From Gammaproteobacteria bacterium (lineage in GTDB: Bacteria; Pseudomonadota; Gammaproteobacteria; Granulosicoccales; Granulosicoccaceae): a DNA stretch of 9,255 nucleotides. The notes beneath the pieces were generated by a model. The model was not told the DNA's origin. It saw only the letters and a program-made list of their open reading frames with translations, and made no database searches. Positions 1-6,531 of the stretch are shown here, piece after piece (within the stretch, counting starts at the first letter, position 1; each line of letters begins with the position of its first letter). The position numbers and the translations under genes are program-made. The stretch lies in NCBI GenBank assembly GCA_020444765.1, contig JAGRHW010000129.1, positions 1 through 9,255 on the forward strand. The letters run 5' to 3'.

Positions 1-1275
1 GATGCCGTCAATAACGATCGCTATGCCTTTGCCGGTAATACGAGTGTGGTCGTGCCGACACCCAAGGGTGTGCTGGCTAATGACGGCAGTGATTTCAAGT
101 CTGTCGAGCTTGTCAGTGGTGTCAATGCGTCAAGCAGTCTGACGCTCAATGCCGATGGCTCATTTCTGTATACGCCGGGTCCGCAGATTGCAACTGACGG
201 GTTTACCTACAGGGCGCTGACGGAGAGCGGTAGCGCCAAAGCCGGCTCGGTAACCCTGGTCATTGCTCAACCAGTCGCCGGTTGCTCTGAGCTTATTGTC
301 ACGGAGGCGCAGTCCGGAACGTTTAGTGTCATGCAGGGTGATATTACGAAAGACGACGGTTTGACCTTTTCTCTGGTGGCTCAGCCGGTCAACGGGGCGG
401 TCTCTTTGCTGGATGCGCAGACCGGGCAACTGAGTTATTCATACAATGGAGCCGGGCGGGGTTTGGACAAGATCCGGGTTCAGGTCAGCGACGCCTATGG
501 CGGCTCGTCTGAGGTTGAGCACCACGTTGCGTTGGGTCCGGTTCGGGTGATGCCCCTGGGCGATTCCATTACAGAGGGGGTAGAGAGTGACTCGGATAAC
601 TCCGGTGATCCGGCACTGGATACGCCGGCGATGCCGAACCGTAGCGGTTATCGTAAACCGCTCTTCGATCTCTTGAACGGCAACGGTTATGAGTTTGATT
701 TTGTCGGTAGCCGTACCACGGCGGGATTCAATGTTTTCAGTGATTTCCAGCATGAAGGGCATCCGGGTTATAGCGATGCGGAAATTTCCGGTATCAGTGA
801 CCCGACACCTGGTTGCAGCAATTCCGGTGGTGGCTTCGATGAAAATACCGAAGGCGTCTATAACTGGCTAACTGCGAATCCGGCGGAGGTGGTTTTGCTG
901 CATGCCGGAACCAATAATGTCAACTGCACCAACCGGGCCGATAGTGTTTATATTGAAAGAATACTGGATGAAGTCGATCGCTGGGAAAGCGATAACAATA
1001 CAACCGTGAAGGTCCTTGTCGCGTTGATAATCGACAAGCAACGCGGTGGCGATAACAGTAACGTGGAGACTTTTAATGCCAGTGTGCAATCGCTGGTCAA
1101 CAACCGTATCGGCCAGGGAGATGATCTGAAGCTGGTCGATATCTATAACGCAGTTCCGGCCAGTTATCTTGACCCGCTGGACAAAACGCATCTTACCCCG
1201 GCGGGTTATCAGAAGATGGCGGAAGGCTGGATGAGCGCAATTGACTCGTCGGCAGCCATTGCTTCCTGTAACTAA
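1..1275 (+). CDS. Secreted Ig-like repeat protein with C-terminal SGNH/CE3-like esterase domain (5'-truncated)
   Basis: The frame is open from base 1, so the gene begins upstream; 424 codons are visible and end at TAA 1273-1275. Fragment residues 1-85 and about 90-178 look like two bacterial cadherin/Ig-like modules. The first carries the typical GVLANDGSD and LNADGSFLYTPG strands. Residues 181-424 form an SGNH hydrolase: block I GDSITEG (187-193, Ser nucleophile S189), a GYRKPL / DFVGS / HEGHPGYS stretch typical of CE3-type carbohydrate esterases, block III GTNN (303-306), and the block V DKTH pair (D394, H397). The family removes acyl, usually acetyl, groups from polysaccharides. The Ig-like modules imply export, but the signal peptide is outside the window. 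The protein ends soon after the catalytic His and shows no C-terminal sorting signal. The next gene, an acyltransferase, begins 18 bp later, which suggests coupled glycan acylation and deacylation. The substrate is unknown. The SGNH assignment is strong; the CE3 subtype is likely. Confidence 0.88.
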   Translation, partial: DAVNNDRYAFAGNTSVVVPTPKGVLANDGSDFKSVELVSGVNASSSLTLNADGSFLYTPGPQIATDGFTYRALTESGSAKAGSVTLVIAQPVAGCSELIVTEAQSGTFSVMQGDITKDDGLTFSLVAQPVNGAVSLLDAQTGQLSYSYNGAGRGLDKIRVQVSDAYGGSSEVEHHVALGPVRVMPLGDSITEGVESDSDNSGDPALDTPAMPNRSGYRKPLFDLLNGNGYEFDFVGSRTTAGFNVFSDFQHEGHPGYSDAEISGISDPTPGCSNSGGGFDENTEGVYNWLTANPAEVVLLHAGTNNVNCTNRADSVYIERILDEVDRWESDNNTTVKVLVALIIDKQRGGDNSNVETFNASVQSLVNNRIGQGDDLKLVDIYNAVPASYLDPLDKTHLTPAGYQKMAEGWMSAIDSSAAIASCN

Positions 1276-1293
1276 ACAGTCACTGGATATTAT

Positions 1294-1968
1294 GTGAACA
1301 TCTTTCAACAGCGTTGGGCGAGGCTCTGCTTGAAGTTTGCCGGTTTGTCCATTACCGGGCGGCTGGCATTCAGGCTCGCGGCACTGGTTGCACCACCTTA
1401 CAAAGGCAGACGGATGCTGGCCGCCATGAGCGAAAAAGGTTTTGTTGCGTATTCGGCGAAACTGTTCGGGCAACATATAGAGTTGGGAAAATACAGCTTT
1501 ATTGGTGACGGAGTTGTTTTGTATCAGAATCCCGGTAGTGGAAAGATTATGCTGGGTGAGAAATCAAGCATCAACCAGACCTGTATCGTTGAGACCGGCG
1601 AAGGTGGCAGTGTGATCATCGGCAGCGGCTCGCATATTCAACCTAACTGTCAGCTGTCTGCTTACAAAGGAGATCTTGTGATTGGCAATGCAGTGCAAAT
1701 CGCACCCAATTGTGCTTTTTATCCCTACAACCATGGTTTTGCCACTGATAAACCGATCATGCAGCAGGCGCTTTCGAGCAAGGGAGGCATTGTGATCGAG
1801 GACGACGTGTGGCTTAGCTACGGTGTCGTCGTGCTGGACGGTGTGACAATCGGTAAAGGTGCAGTAATCGGTGCAGGCGCTGTAGTGGCCCGAGATGTGC
1901 CGGCCGGTGCCATTGCTGCGGGTATTCCTGCCAGGGTTATTGGCCAACGTCAAAAACAGAGCGATTGA
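1294..1968 (+). CDS. Left-handed beta-helix (hexapeptide repeat) acyltransferase
   Basis: This 224-residue protein resembles the LbH acyltransferases of exopolysaccharide loci, which transfer acetyl or related groups from acyl-CoA to a sugar. The N-terminal 45 residues are helical and basic, with the APPYKGRRMLA segment (33-43) common in this group. From about residue 60 the [LIV]-G-x4 hexapeptide rungs run to the C-terminus (for example IELGKY, VIIGSG, LVIGNA, VTIGKG, AVIGAG). They end in the usual AIAAGIPARVIG cap (207-217). H147 in YNHG, in the loop after the first coils, is the likely catalytic base. W173 in DDVWLS is the conserved family tryptophan. The GTG at 1294 was chosen because it retains the N-terminal segment typical of the family; the ATG at 1292 is followed at once by a stop. 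The ribosome site is weak, and ATG 1414 (residue 41) would remove that segment. The gene lies 18 bp after the esterase and 3 bp before the GT2 gene, so it is probably translated within one operon. The acceptor is unknown. Confidence 0.88.
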   Translation: MNIFQQRWARLCLKFAGLSITGRLAFRLAALVAPPYKGRRMLAAMSEKGFVAYSAKLFGQHIELGKYSFIGDGVVLYQNPGSGKIMLGEKSSINQTCIVETGEGGSVIIGSGSHIQPNCQLSAYKGDLVIGNAVQIAPNCAFYPYNHGFATDKPIMQQALSSKGGIVIEDDVWLSYGVVVLDGVTIGKGAVIGAGAVVARDVPAGAIAAGIPARVIGQRQKQSD

Positions 1969-1971
1969 TCG

Positions 1972-2946
1972 ATGACGCAGGAAGAACAACCGCTGGTCAG
2001 TGTCGTCACGCCTGTCTATAACGGTGAGACCTACATTTCGCAGGCTATCAATAGCGTCCTGGCGCAGGATTATCAGAATTGGGAATTGATCATTCTTGAT
2101 AATAACAGCGACGATGGAACGCTCGGGATTGTGCAGGAATTCGCAAAACGTGAACCGCGAATACAAGTCCATACCAACCCTGAAACCTTATCCCAGATGG
2201 ATAACTGGAACCGGTCGATGTCTCTGATCAGCCGGGATAGCAAATACTGCAAGGTCATACACGCGGATGACTGGTTGTTTCCCGGTTGTCTGAGCGAGAT
2301 GGTCAGGCTGGCCATGGAAAATCCAAGTGTGGCGCTCGTATCGGCTTATCGCCTGGAAGAGGAAAGTGTCACACTGGACGGTCTGCCCTTTCCCAGTACC
2401 TGTGTTCCGGGCCGCGAATTATTACGACAGAGATTTCTCGGCGGTGCGGATTATTTTGGTTCGCCGTCATCTGTAATGTACCGTTCCGATCAAGTGCTGG
2501 GTCGCAAGGAATTTTTTAATGCGGCAAATCTACATGCCGATACTGAAATTTGCTATGAAATTCTGCTGCAGAACGACTTTGGATTTGTTCATCAGGTTCT
2601 GACTTTTACGCGCAGGCATAATGAAACAACCAGTACTTATGCCAAGCGTATGCAGACCTATATGCCTAGCCATCTGATGATGCTCAAGAAGTACGGTCCT
2701 GAAGTTCTCGATGAGCAGGAATTACAACAGGTGATATCCGAAAGGTTGAAAAACTATTACCGCTTTCTTGGTTATTGGTTGTTGCAATGCCGCCGCGCGG
2801 AGAATCGTTCCTACTGGAGTGAATTCTGGGCTTATCACAAGAAGGCGCTGGATGAGCTAGGTTTTGGTTTGAATGTTTCCAGAGTCATCACTTCTTCAGG
2901 CTTTGCATTTTACAAGGCACTGCTAAGCAAGCTGCATCTTGCGTAA
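1972..2946 (+). CDS. Family 2 glycosyltransferase (GT-A fold)
   Basis: This 324-residue cytoplasmic glycosyltransferase should transfer a sugar from a nucleotide-sugar donor onto a growing glycan. The GT2 signatures are in order: SVVTPVYNG (10-18), the nucleotide-binding DNNSDDGT (43-50), the metal-binding HADDW (97-101), a candidate base region HADTE (188-192), and RRH (214-216) after the acceptor-site helices. The C-terminal 110 residues are helical with aromatic patches (YYRFLGYWLL) that may touch the membrane. No true transmembrane segment is evident, so this is more likely a repeat-unit transferase than a processive synthase. The ATG at 1972 lies 3 bp after the acyltransferase stop, and the protein starts just before the first GT-A strand, so the start is secure. 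Donor and acceptor cannot be read from the sequence. The gene converges with the GT4 gene on the other strand, with 21 bp between stop codons. Confidence 0.93.
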   Translation: MTQEEQPLVSVVTPVYNGETYISQAINSVLAQDYQNWELIILDNNSDDGTLGIVQEFAKREPRIQVHTNPETLSQMDNWNRSMSLISRDSKYCKVIHADDWLFPGCLSEMVRLAMENPSVALVSAYRLEEESVTLDGLPFPSTCVPGRELLRQRFLGGADYFGSPSSVMYRSDQVLGRKEFFNAANLHADTEICYEILLQNDFGFVHQVLTFTRRHNETTSTYAKRMQTYMPSHLMMLKKYGPEVLDEQELQQVISERLKNYYRFLGYWLLQCRRAENRSYWSEFWAYHKKALDELGFGLNVSRVITSSGFAFYKALLSKLHLA

Positions 2947-2980
2947 GCTGACCGCATTTGAAAGGTATTAACCGGTCAGC
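2947..2980. terminator. Possible bidirectional hairpin between convergent genes
   Basis: GCTGACCG (2947-2954) and CGGTCAGC (2973-2980) form a perfect 8-bp inverted repeat around an 18-nt loop. It begins right after the GT2 stop codon and overlaps the last codons of the convergent GT4 gene. The position suits a two-way terminator, but no T-run follows on either strand, so intrinsic termination is uncertain. Confidence 0.35.
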
Positions 2981-4071
2981 ACCTGCAGCAGCTTTTCTAC
3001 ATTGAGTAAAGAGTGGTTTTCTATCGCGTATGTGCGCGCGCTTTTTGCCATGATGTCGTGTTTTTCCCGGTTTTCGAGCAGCTCCCGGCAATCTCGGACA
3101 AGGTGTTCAAAATTTCCTGACATAATGCCGATCGGGTGGCGGTCTAAAATGCCGTCAGGGTTGACCTGTAAGCTTAATACGGGCGTCTCTCGCATCCAGG
3201 CTTGTATAAAAGTATTGGGAAACCCTTCGTATTGACTGGTGTTGACGAGAAGGCGGGTTTGTTCCAGTAACGTGTAGACTTCTTGTTGGGATATTTCGCC
3301 GAGATACTCAACCGCGTCGCATGAATTCAGGCGGGCGAGCAGTCTGTCTCCCCATTTGCCGGTTTGCGGGCGTCCGGCCATGCAAAAGCTCACCCCGGCG
3401 ATTGGGCCGATCTGCTCGGCCAGATCGATAAACAGGTCCGGTTGTTTCAATTCCTTGAGGTTGCCGATCCACAAGACCAGTCGGCGTTCGTTTTGTGTTG
3501 CCAGGAGTTCAGGCACTGGTTGGAAATTCGCAATCACCGCATCGACGCTCCTGGAAAAATTCTTTTCGAGCTGATCGGCCTGGTGTTGTTGCTGGGCGAC
3601 AATTTTATTGGCGTGGCGGATCCCGTATTCGAAGACTTTTTGTTCGATATAGTGATGAGGTCGACGTGAGAAAAGGCGTTGTGTGGATACGCCGACATCG
3701 GCATCCGATGCGATATGCCAAAGCATGCTGGCGCTGGAGTGTTTGCAATACCAGGCGCAGACGCCGGTATAGGCGCAGCCGACGCGCTGGTATATATAGT
3801 CCGGTTGCAGGGTTTTTAATGCCTTGTAGAGCCCGAAGGCATCGAAGAAAGTACCGTATTTGCTGAACCATCTTTGTGCGGTGACTTCATGAATGGTGTG
3901 GTCCTGTGGCTGGATATGGTCTGGCGAGGGTTTGCAAAGATAATGCAGCTCCAGGTCAGGATGGGTTTTGGCCAGTTCTCCTATCAGCAGGCTGATCTGG
4001 TACTCGGCGCCGCCGTAGCTGCCGGTCCAGTGGTGCGGTGTGACGATGGCGATTTTCTTGCGTGAAGTCAA
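2968..4071 (-). CDS. Family 4 glycosyltransferase (GT-B fold), TTG start
   Basis: This 367-residue retaining GT4-type transferase should act in the cytoplasm or at the inner membrane. The N-terminal Rossmann half opens with KIAIVTPHHW and a GGAE loop (20-23), as in many polysaccharide GT4 enzymes. The C-terminal half begins near LVLWIGNLKELKQPDLFI (198-215), the classic entry to the donor-binding domain. It continues with CMAGRP (230-235), YLGEI (256-260) and the donor motif EGFPNTFIQAWMRETPVLSL (282-301). The first motif glutamate is E282; the position usually holding the second is Q290, a variant I recall from other NTFIQAW-type GT4 proteins. The start is TTG at 4071-4069. It is supported by an SD-like GGGAG (minus strand of 4081-4085) at 9-nt spacing, by MTSRKKIAIV preceding the first strand, and by the lack of any ATG before the GGAE loop. 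The gene starts 21 bp after the VanZ-like stop and is probably cotranscribed with it. The sugar specificity is unknown. Confidence 0.92.
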   Translation of the reverse strand: MTSRKKIAIVTPHHWTGSYGGAEYQISLLIGELAKTHPDLELHYLCKPSPDHIQPQDHTIHEVTAQRWFSKYGTFFDAFGLYKALKTLQPDYIYQRVGCAYTGVCAWYCKHSSASMLWHIASDADVGVSTQRLFSRRPHHYIEQKVFEYGIRHANKIVAQQQHQADQLEKNFSRSVDAVIANFQPVPELLATQNERRLVLWIGNLKELKQPDLFIDLAEQIGPIAGVSFCMAGRPQTGKWGDRLLARLNSCDAVEYLGEISQQEVYTLLEQTRLLVNTSQYEGFPNTFIQAWMRETPVLSLQVNPDGILDRHPIGIMSGNFEHLVRDCRELLENREKHDIMAKSARTYAIENHSLLNVEKLLQVLTG

Positions 4072-4080
4072 GACAGCTGT

Positions 4081-4085
4081 CTCCC
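4081..4085 (-). promoter_or_regulatory. Ribosome binding site fixing the TTG start of the GT4 gene
   Basis: The minus strand reads GGGAG here, 9 nt before TTG 4071-4069. It decides the start, since no in-frame ATG lies nearby. A 12-bp perfect palindrome, AGACAGCTGTCT (4071-4082), spans the interval between this site and the start codon. Confidence 0.6.
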
Positions 4086-4092
4086 TGTTGTG

Positions 4093-5178
4093 TCAGTTGA
4101 CGGTTGTTGCCTGGCGTCCACCAAGTCGTAAAGGGGTGGCAAGCAGAAAACCGGCGAGTATTCCGGCGCTGTCGATGAGCAAATCCCTGATATTTGCCGA
4201 TCGCGCATCGGTCAGCAATTGCAGGGTCTCGGTCGTCGCGGCCATGGTTAGTAGGGCAAATCCGCAGATCCACAGGCTGTATTTTCGAAAATAAAGTGCG
4301 GAACTCAGGCCGAGAAGCGCAAAGATAAGCCAGTGTCCGAGTTTGCTTATTTCCTGGTTGGCGTGTTTGATATAGCCGGGAAAGATACTGTTTAAAACTT
4401 GCTTCAGACCGTCATTAAGGAAATTGGGCAAGAGTTCCGTGATTCGTGCATCGAGCCCAATCACTGTGTCGCGTGGCATCAGGGTGCCTATGAAGGCAAG
4501 ACCCGCCAGTATCAGCACTACCAGCAGTGGAGTGGTGACGCCATGATTTCTGATAATAAACCAAAGCAGGGCGAATATCGCCATGGCCCAAATTACGATA
4601 AATCCGTATCTGATCGTTTCGAACCAGGCTTGTTGTTCGGCGGGTAAGAGGCTTAGCGATTTGATCCGTAGCGAACCGGTGGCTTCGAGGATACGGGCGG
4701 CGACCGCGACGCCGGCGGTTGCCGGAGGTATGTCGATAAAGGCCTGGTGTCTGGCCCATGTCAGATCGCCATCCAGGCTGGTTACATCATCGCTTGCAAT
4801 GCGCTCTCCGTTTTCGTTCAGACGAAGCAACAGCAATCCGCCGCGCTGCCAGGGTTTTTCGCCGGCGATCAGACCCTCGACGGCGAGTTCACCGGATAAG
4901 AGGTAAGAACTGGGGGCGCCCGACGGTGTTAGGCGTTGTATAAGTTGGGTGTTTTGCCAGGCCGCGTCCTGGGACAGCTCGATAAAGTCTTCCGTGGATC
5001 TGAAATTGTCCGGATCGCCCTGTTTTTCCCAGCCTGTAAATTGCTCACTGAAGTCGTGGTTTACCAGCAATTCCGGACCGATGATCTTGTATTTGGGATA
5101 AGCAGTCAGTGTTAGCAAGGTGATCAGGCATAATGCTGCGATCGAGGCAATGGCTATTAATGTAGGTTTGTTGTCCAT
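4093..5178 (-). CDS. Membrane protein: extracytoplasmic jelly-roll-like domain plus VanZ-like domain
   Basis: A 361-residue integral membrane protein. TM1 spans about 7-26. A probable extracytoplasmic region (about 32-180) follows, starting with LLVNHDFSEQFTGWEKQG, an opening typical of CBM-like jelly-roll modules, and it is rich in beta strands. Further membrane segments lie near 191-209, 215-234, 282-297, 302-317 and 332-350. The last part matches the VanZ-like family: GHWLIFALLG (281-290), then ETLQ (317-320), R326 and RDLLIDSAGILAG (331-343). VanZ-like proteins confer low-level teicoplanin resistance in enterococci, but in polysaccharide loci their role is undefined; resistance should not be inferred here. 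The ATG at 5178 is preferred over ATG 5205, nine codons upstream, because AGAAG precedes it at 5-nt spacing and no ribosome site precedes 5205. The GT4 gene follows after 21 bp. A candidate TATAAT promoter lies about 90 bp upstream. Confidence 0.88.
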   Translation of the reverse strand: MDNKPTLIAIASIAALCLITLLTLTAYPKYKIIGPELLVNHDFSEQFTGWEKQGDPDNFRSTEDFIELSQDAAWQNTQLIQRLTPSGAPSSYLLSGELAVEGLIAGEKPWQRGGLLLLRLNENGERIASDDVTSLDGDLTWARHQAFIDIPPATAGVAVAARILEATGSLRIKSLSLLPAEQQAWFETIRYGFIVIWAMAIFALLWFIIRNHGVTTPLLVVLILAGLAFIGTLMPRDTVIGLDARITELLPNFLNDGLKQVLNSIFPGYIKHANQEISKLGHWLIFALLGLSSALYFRKYSLWICGFALLTMAATTETLQLLTDARSANIRDLLIDSAGILAGFLLATPLRLGGRQATTVN

Positions 5179-5244
5179 ATTGACTTCTGTTCTGGGCACA
5201 TGCACGGCCGGTTAGGGTGAAAATCGGTATGATTATCTTGTCAC

Positions 5245-5272
5245 TTAAGATCCGGGGCCTTGTCATTATACT
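5245..5272 (+). promoter_or_regulatory. Candidate divergent promoter for the GH-like gene
   Basis: TTAAGA (5245-5250), 16 bp, then TATACT (5267-5272). The -10 overlaps that of the opposing promoter by 4 bp. The expected start near 5279 leaves about 28 nt before GTG 5307. The -35 is weak (4 of 6). Confidence 0.3.
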
Positions 5273-5293
5273 TTCGTTTACACTTTTTGTTCG
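5265..5293 (-). promoter_or_regulatory. Candidate sigma-70 promoter for the VanZ-like/GT4 operon
   Basis: The minus strand carries a perfect TATAAT (5270-5265). A weak -35, CGAACA (5293-5288), lies 17 bp upstream. Transcription would begin near 5258, giving a leader of about 80 nt before ATG 5178. The -10 is ideal and the -35 matches only 3 of 6 bases. Confidence 0.4.
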
Positions 5294-5296
5294 GGC

Positions 5297-5301
5297 GGGA
5301 G
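5297..5301 (+). promoter_or_regulatory. Ribosome binding site selecting GTG 5307
   Basis: GGGAG ends 5 nt before GTG 5307. No comparable site precedes the upstream in-frame GTG 5217 or ATG 5229, so this site decides the start of the GH-like gene. Confidence 0.6.
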
Positions 5302-5306
5302 AGATT

Positions 5307-6443
5307 GTGAATCTGCGAAGATGGCGGATAAGAAGTTTATCAGAATTATTACTGGCTGCCGGAATGTTGGTTATCCTTTCCGGGCAAGCCGCCTGCGCAA
5401 AGGATTTTCATAATCATCCCGGGCTTGAGAATGTCGAGGGAACGAAATTTCATCCAGGCCATTATGTTTTTACCTCGGTGAGCCGCGGTTACCCGCCTCG
5501 GGAGAGAAACATCAAGCGTCTCGATATTATCGAGACGTATCTGGATAATCCCGACATCCGCGGTTTTATGTCCTCGTACGAATGGCGGGAGCTGGAAACC
5601 AGGAAAGACAAATATACCCTGGACGCCATCGCCGCGATTCTGACAACCCTGGAGGGCACGGACAAGCGGTTTATCGTCTATGTCAGAGACAGGGATTTCG
5701 GCAAGACCTGTAAAAAAGCGCCGGTTCCGGCCTATCTGTTTGACAAGGTTTACGGACGTCCCTACAAACACAAAGACTTCGTTTGCATGATCGAGGTTTA
5801 CAATCCTGCTGTAGTCGATCGAAAAATTGCCTTATACCGGGCGATAGCTGAACGTTTCGATCGGCATCCTAACTTCGAAATGATCATGGACGGTGAATCC
5901 ACCATAGGGGGGTCAGCCGGCTACTCCGATCAGGCGTGGGCAGACGAGTTGAAGCGTTTCTATACGGAAGTGAAGAAATACTTTAAACATACGATGGTGC
6001 TTGTGCAGTTGAATTTTCTCGGCGACGGTTCGGTTTTGCTAGATGAAATCGCAGGCCATATTGAGCAGGTTGGCGGTGGCGCCATCGGTTTGCCGGATAC
6101 GGTGCCCTGCCGAAGGCTGGATATCAGGGCCAAGGACGTCTGCGATTATCAAATCCCCGGCTATGCGACGTTAAGAAAATACGCTGGCAGGGTGGCGATC
6201 GCGCCCAGTGTGGCGACCTGGGACCTGGAGTTTGATCAGACTGACGAAGTCTTTGATATGGCGGTAAACTACCTACAGGCCAATCATGTGATCTGGAGCA
6301 GTGTGTTCACCAGCCGCCGCGAGAAAAAGCAGATTGATCCTGCCAGCTACATGGGTGAGCAGATTGTGCCCTTGCTCAAGCGGCGAGGCGAGGAGTTTAA
6401 CGCCGATTGCCCTGCCAGCCTGAAGCCTTGCCTGACCGATTGA
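5307..6443 (+). CDS. Exported glycoside-hydrolase-like (TIM-barrel) protein, family unassigned
   Basis: 378 residues from GTG 5307. This start has a strong ribosome site (GGGAG 5297-5301, 5-nt spacing) and yields a clean signal peptide: basic NLRRWRIR, a hydrophobic core of about 14-25, then GQAACA with signal peptidase I cleavage likely after A31. The in-frame GTG at 5217 would add 30 residues and run through the putative promoters. C30 might instead be lipidated, but Gln at -3 is a poor lipobox. The mature part shows alternating strands and helices like a clan GH-A barrel: RGFMSSYEWRELE (85-97) resembles the strand-2 motif of GH39/42-like enzymes, RFIVYVRDRD follows, and FEMIMDGEST (190-199) has a glutamate (E197) where the acid/base is expected. 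The nucleophile is not obvious. Six cysteines in the mature chain suggest disulfides in the periplasm or outside. A role in cleaving or remodelling a locus polysaccharide is inferred. It could be a non-catalytic barrel. Confidence 0.75.
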   Translation: MNLRRWRIRSLSELLLAAGMLVILSGQAACAKDFHNHPGLENVEGTKFHPGHYVFTSVSRGYPPRERNIKRLDIIETYLDNPDIRGFMSSYEWRELETRKDKYTLDAIAAILTTLEGTDKRFIVYVRDRDFGKTCKKAPVPAYLFDKVYGRPYKHKDFVCMIEVYNPAVVDRKIALYRAIAERFDRHPNFEMIMDGESTIGGSAGYSDQAWADELKRFYTEVKKYFKHTMVLVQLNFLGDGSVLLDEIAGHIEQVGGGAIGLPDTVPCRRLDIRAKDVCDYQIPGYATLRKYAGRVAIAPSVATWDLEFDQTDEVFDMAVNYLQANHVIWSSVFTSRREKKQIDPASYMGEQIVPLLKRRGEEFNADCPASLKPCLTD

Positions 6444-6531
6444 TTCGGAAGCGCCTGGTTTGAATCTCAGATATTCGCTTATCGGCCGCTATACTACAGG
6501 TTTGGTCTAACACGCTCATAAGGTTGGTTGC

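Noticed and set aside
868..1476. 202-codon minus-strand frame
   Set aside because: It crosses the end of the esterase gene and the start of the acyltransferase gene, both strongly supported on the plus strand, and has no recognisable features.
5217..5306. Upstream GTG start adding 30 residues to the GH-like protein
   Set aside because: It has no ribosome site, overlaps the candidate promoters, and would place two hydrophobic stretches in series. GTG 5307 has GGGAG at 5 nt and gives a proper signal peptide.
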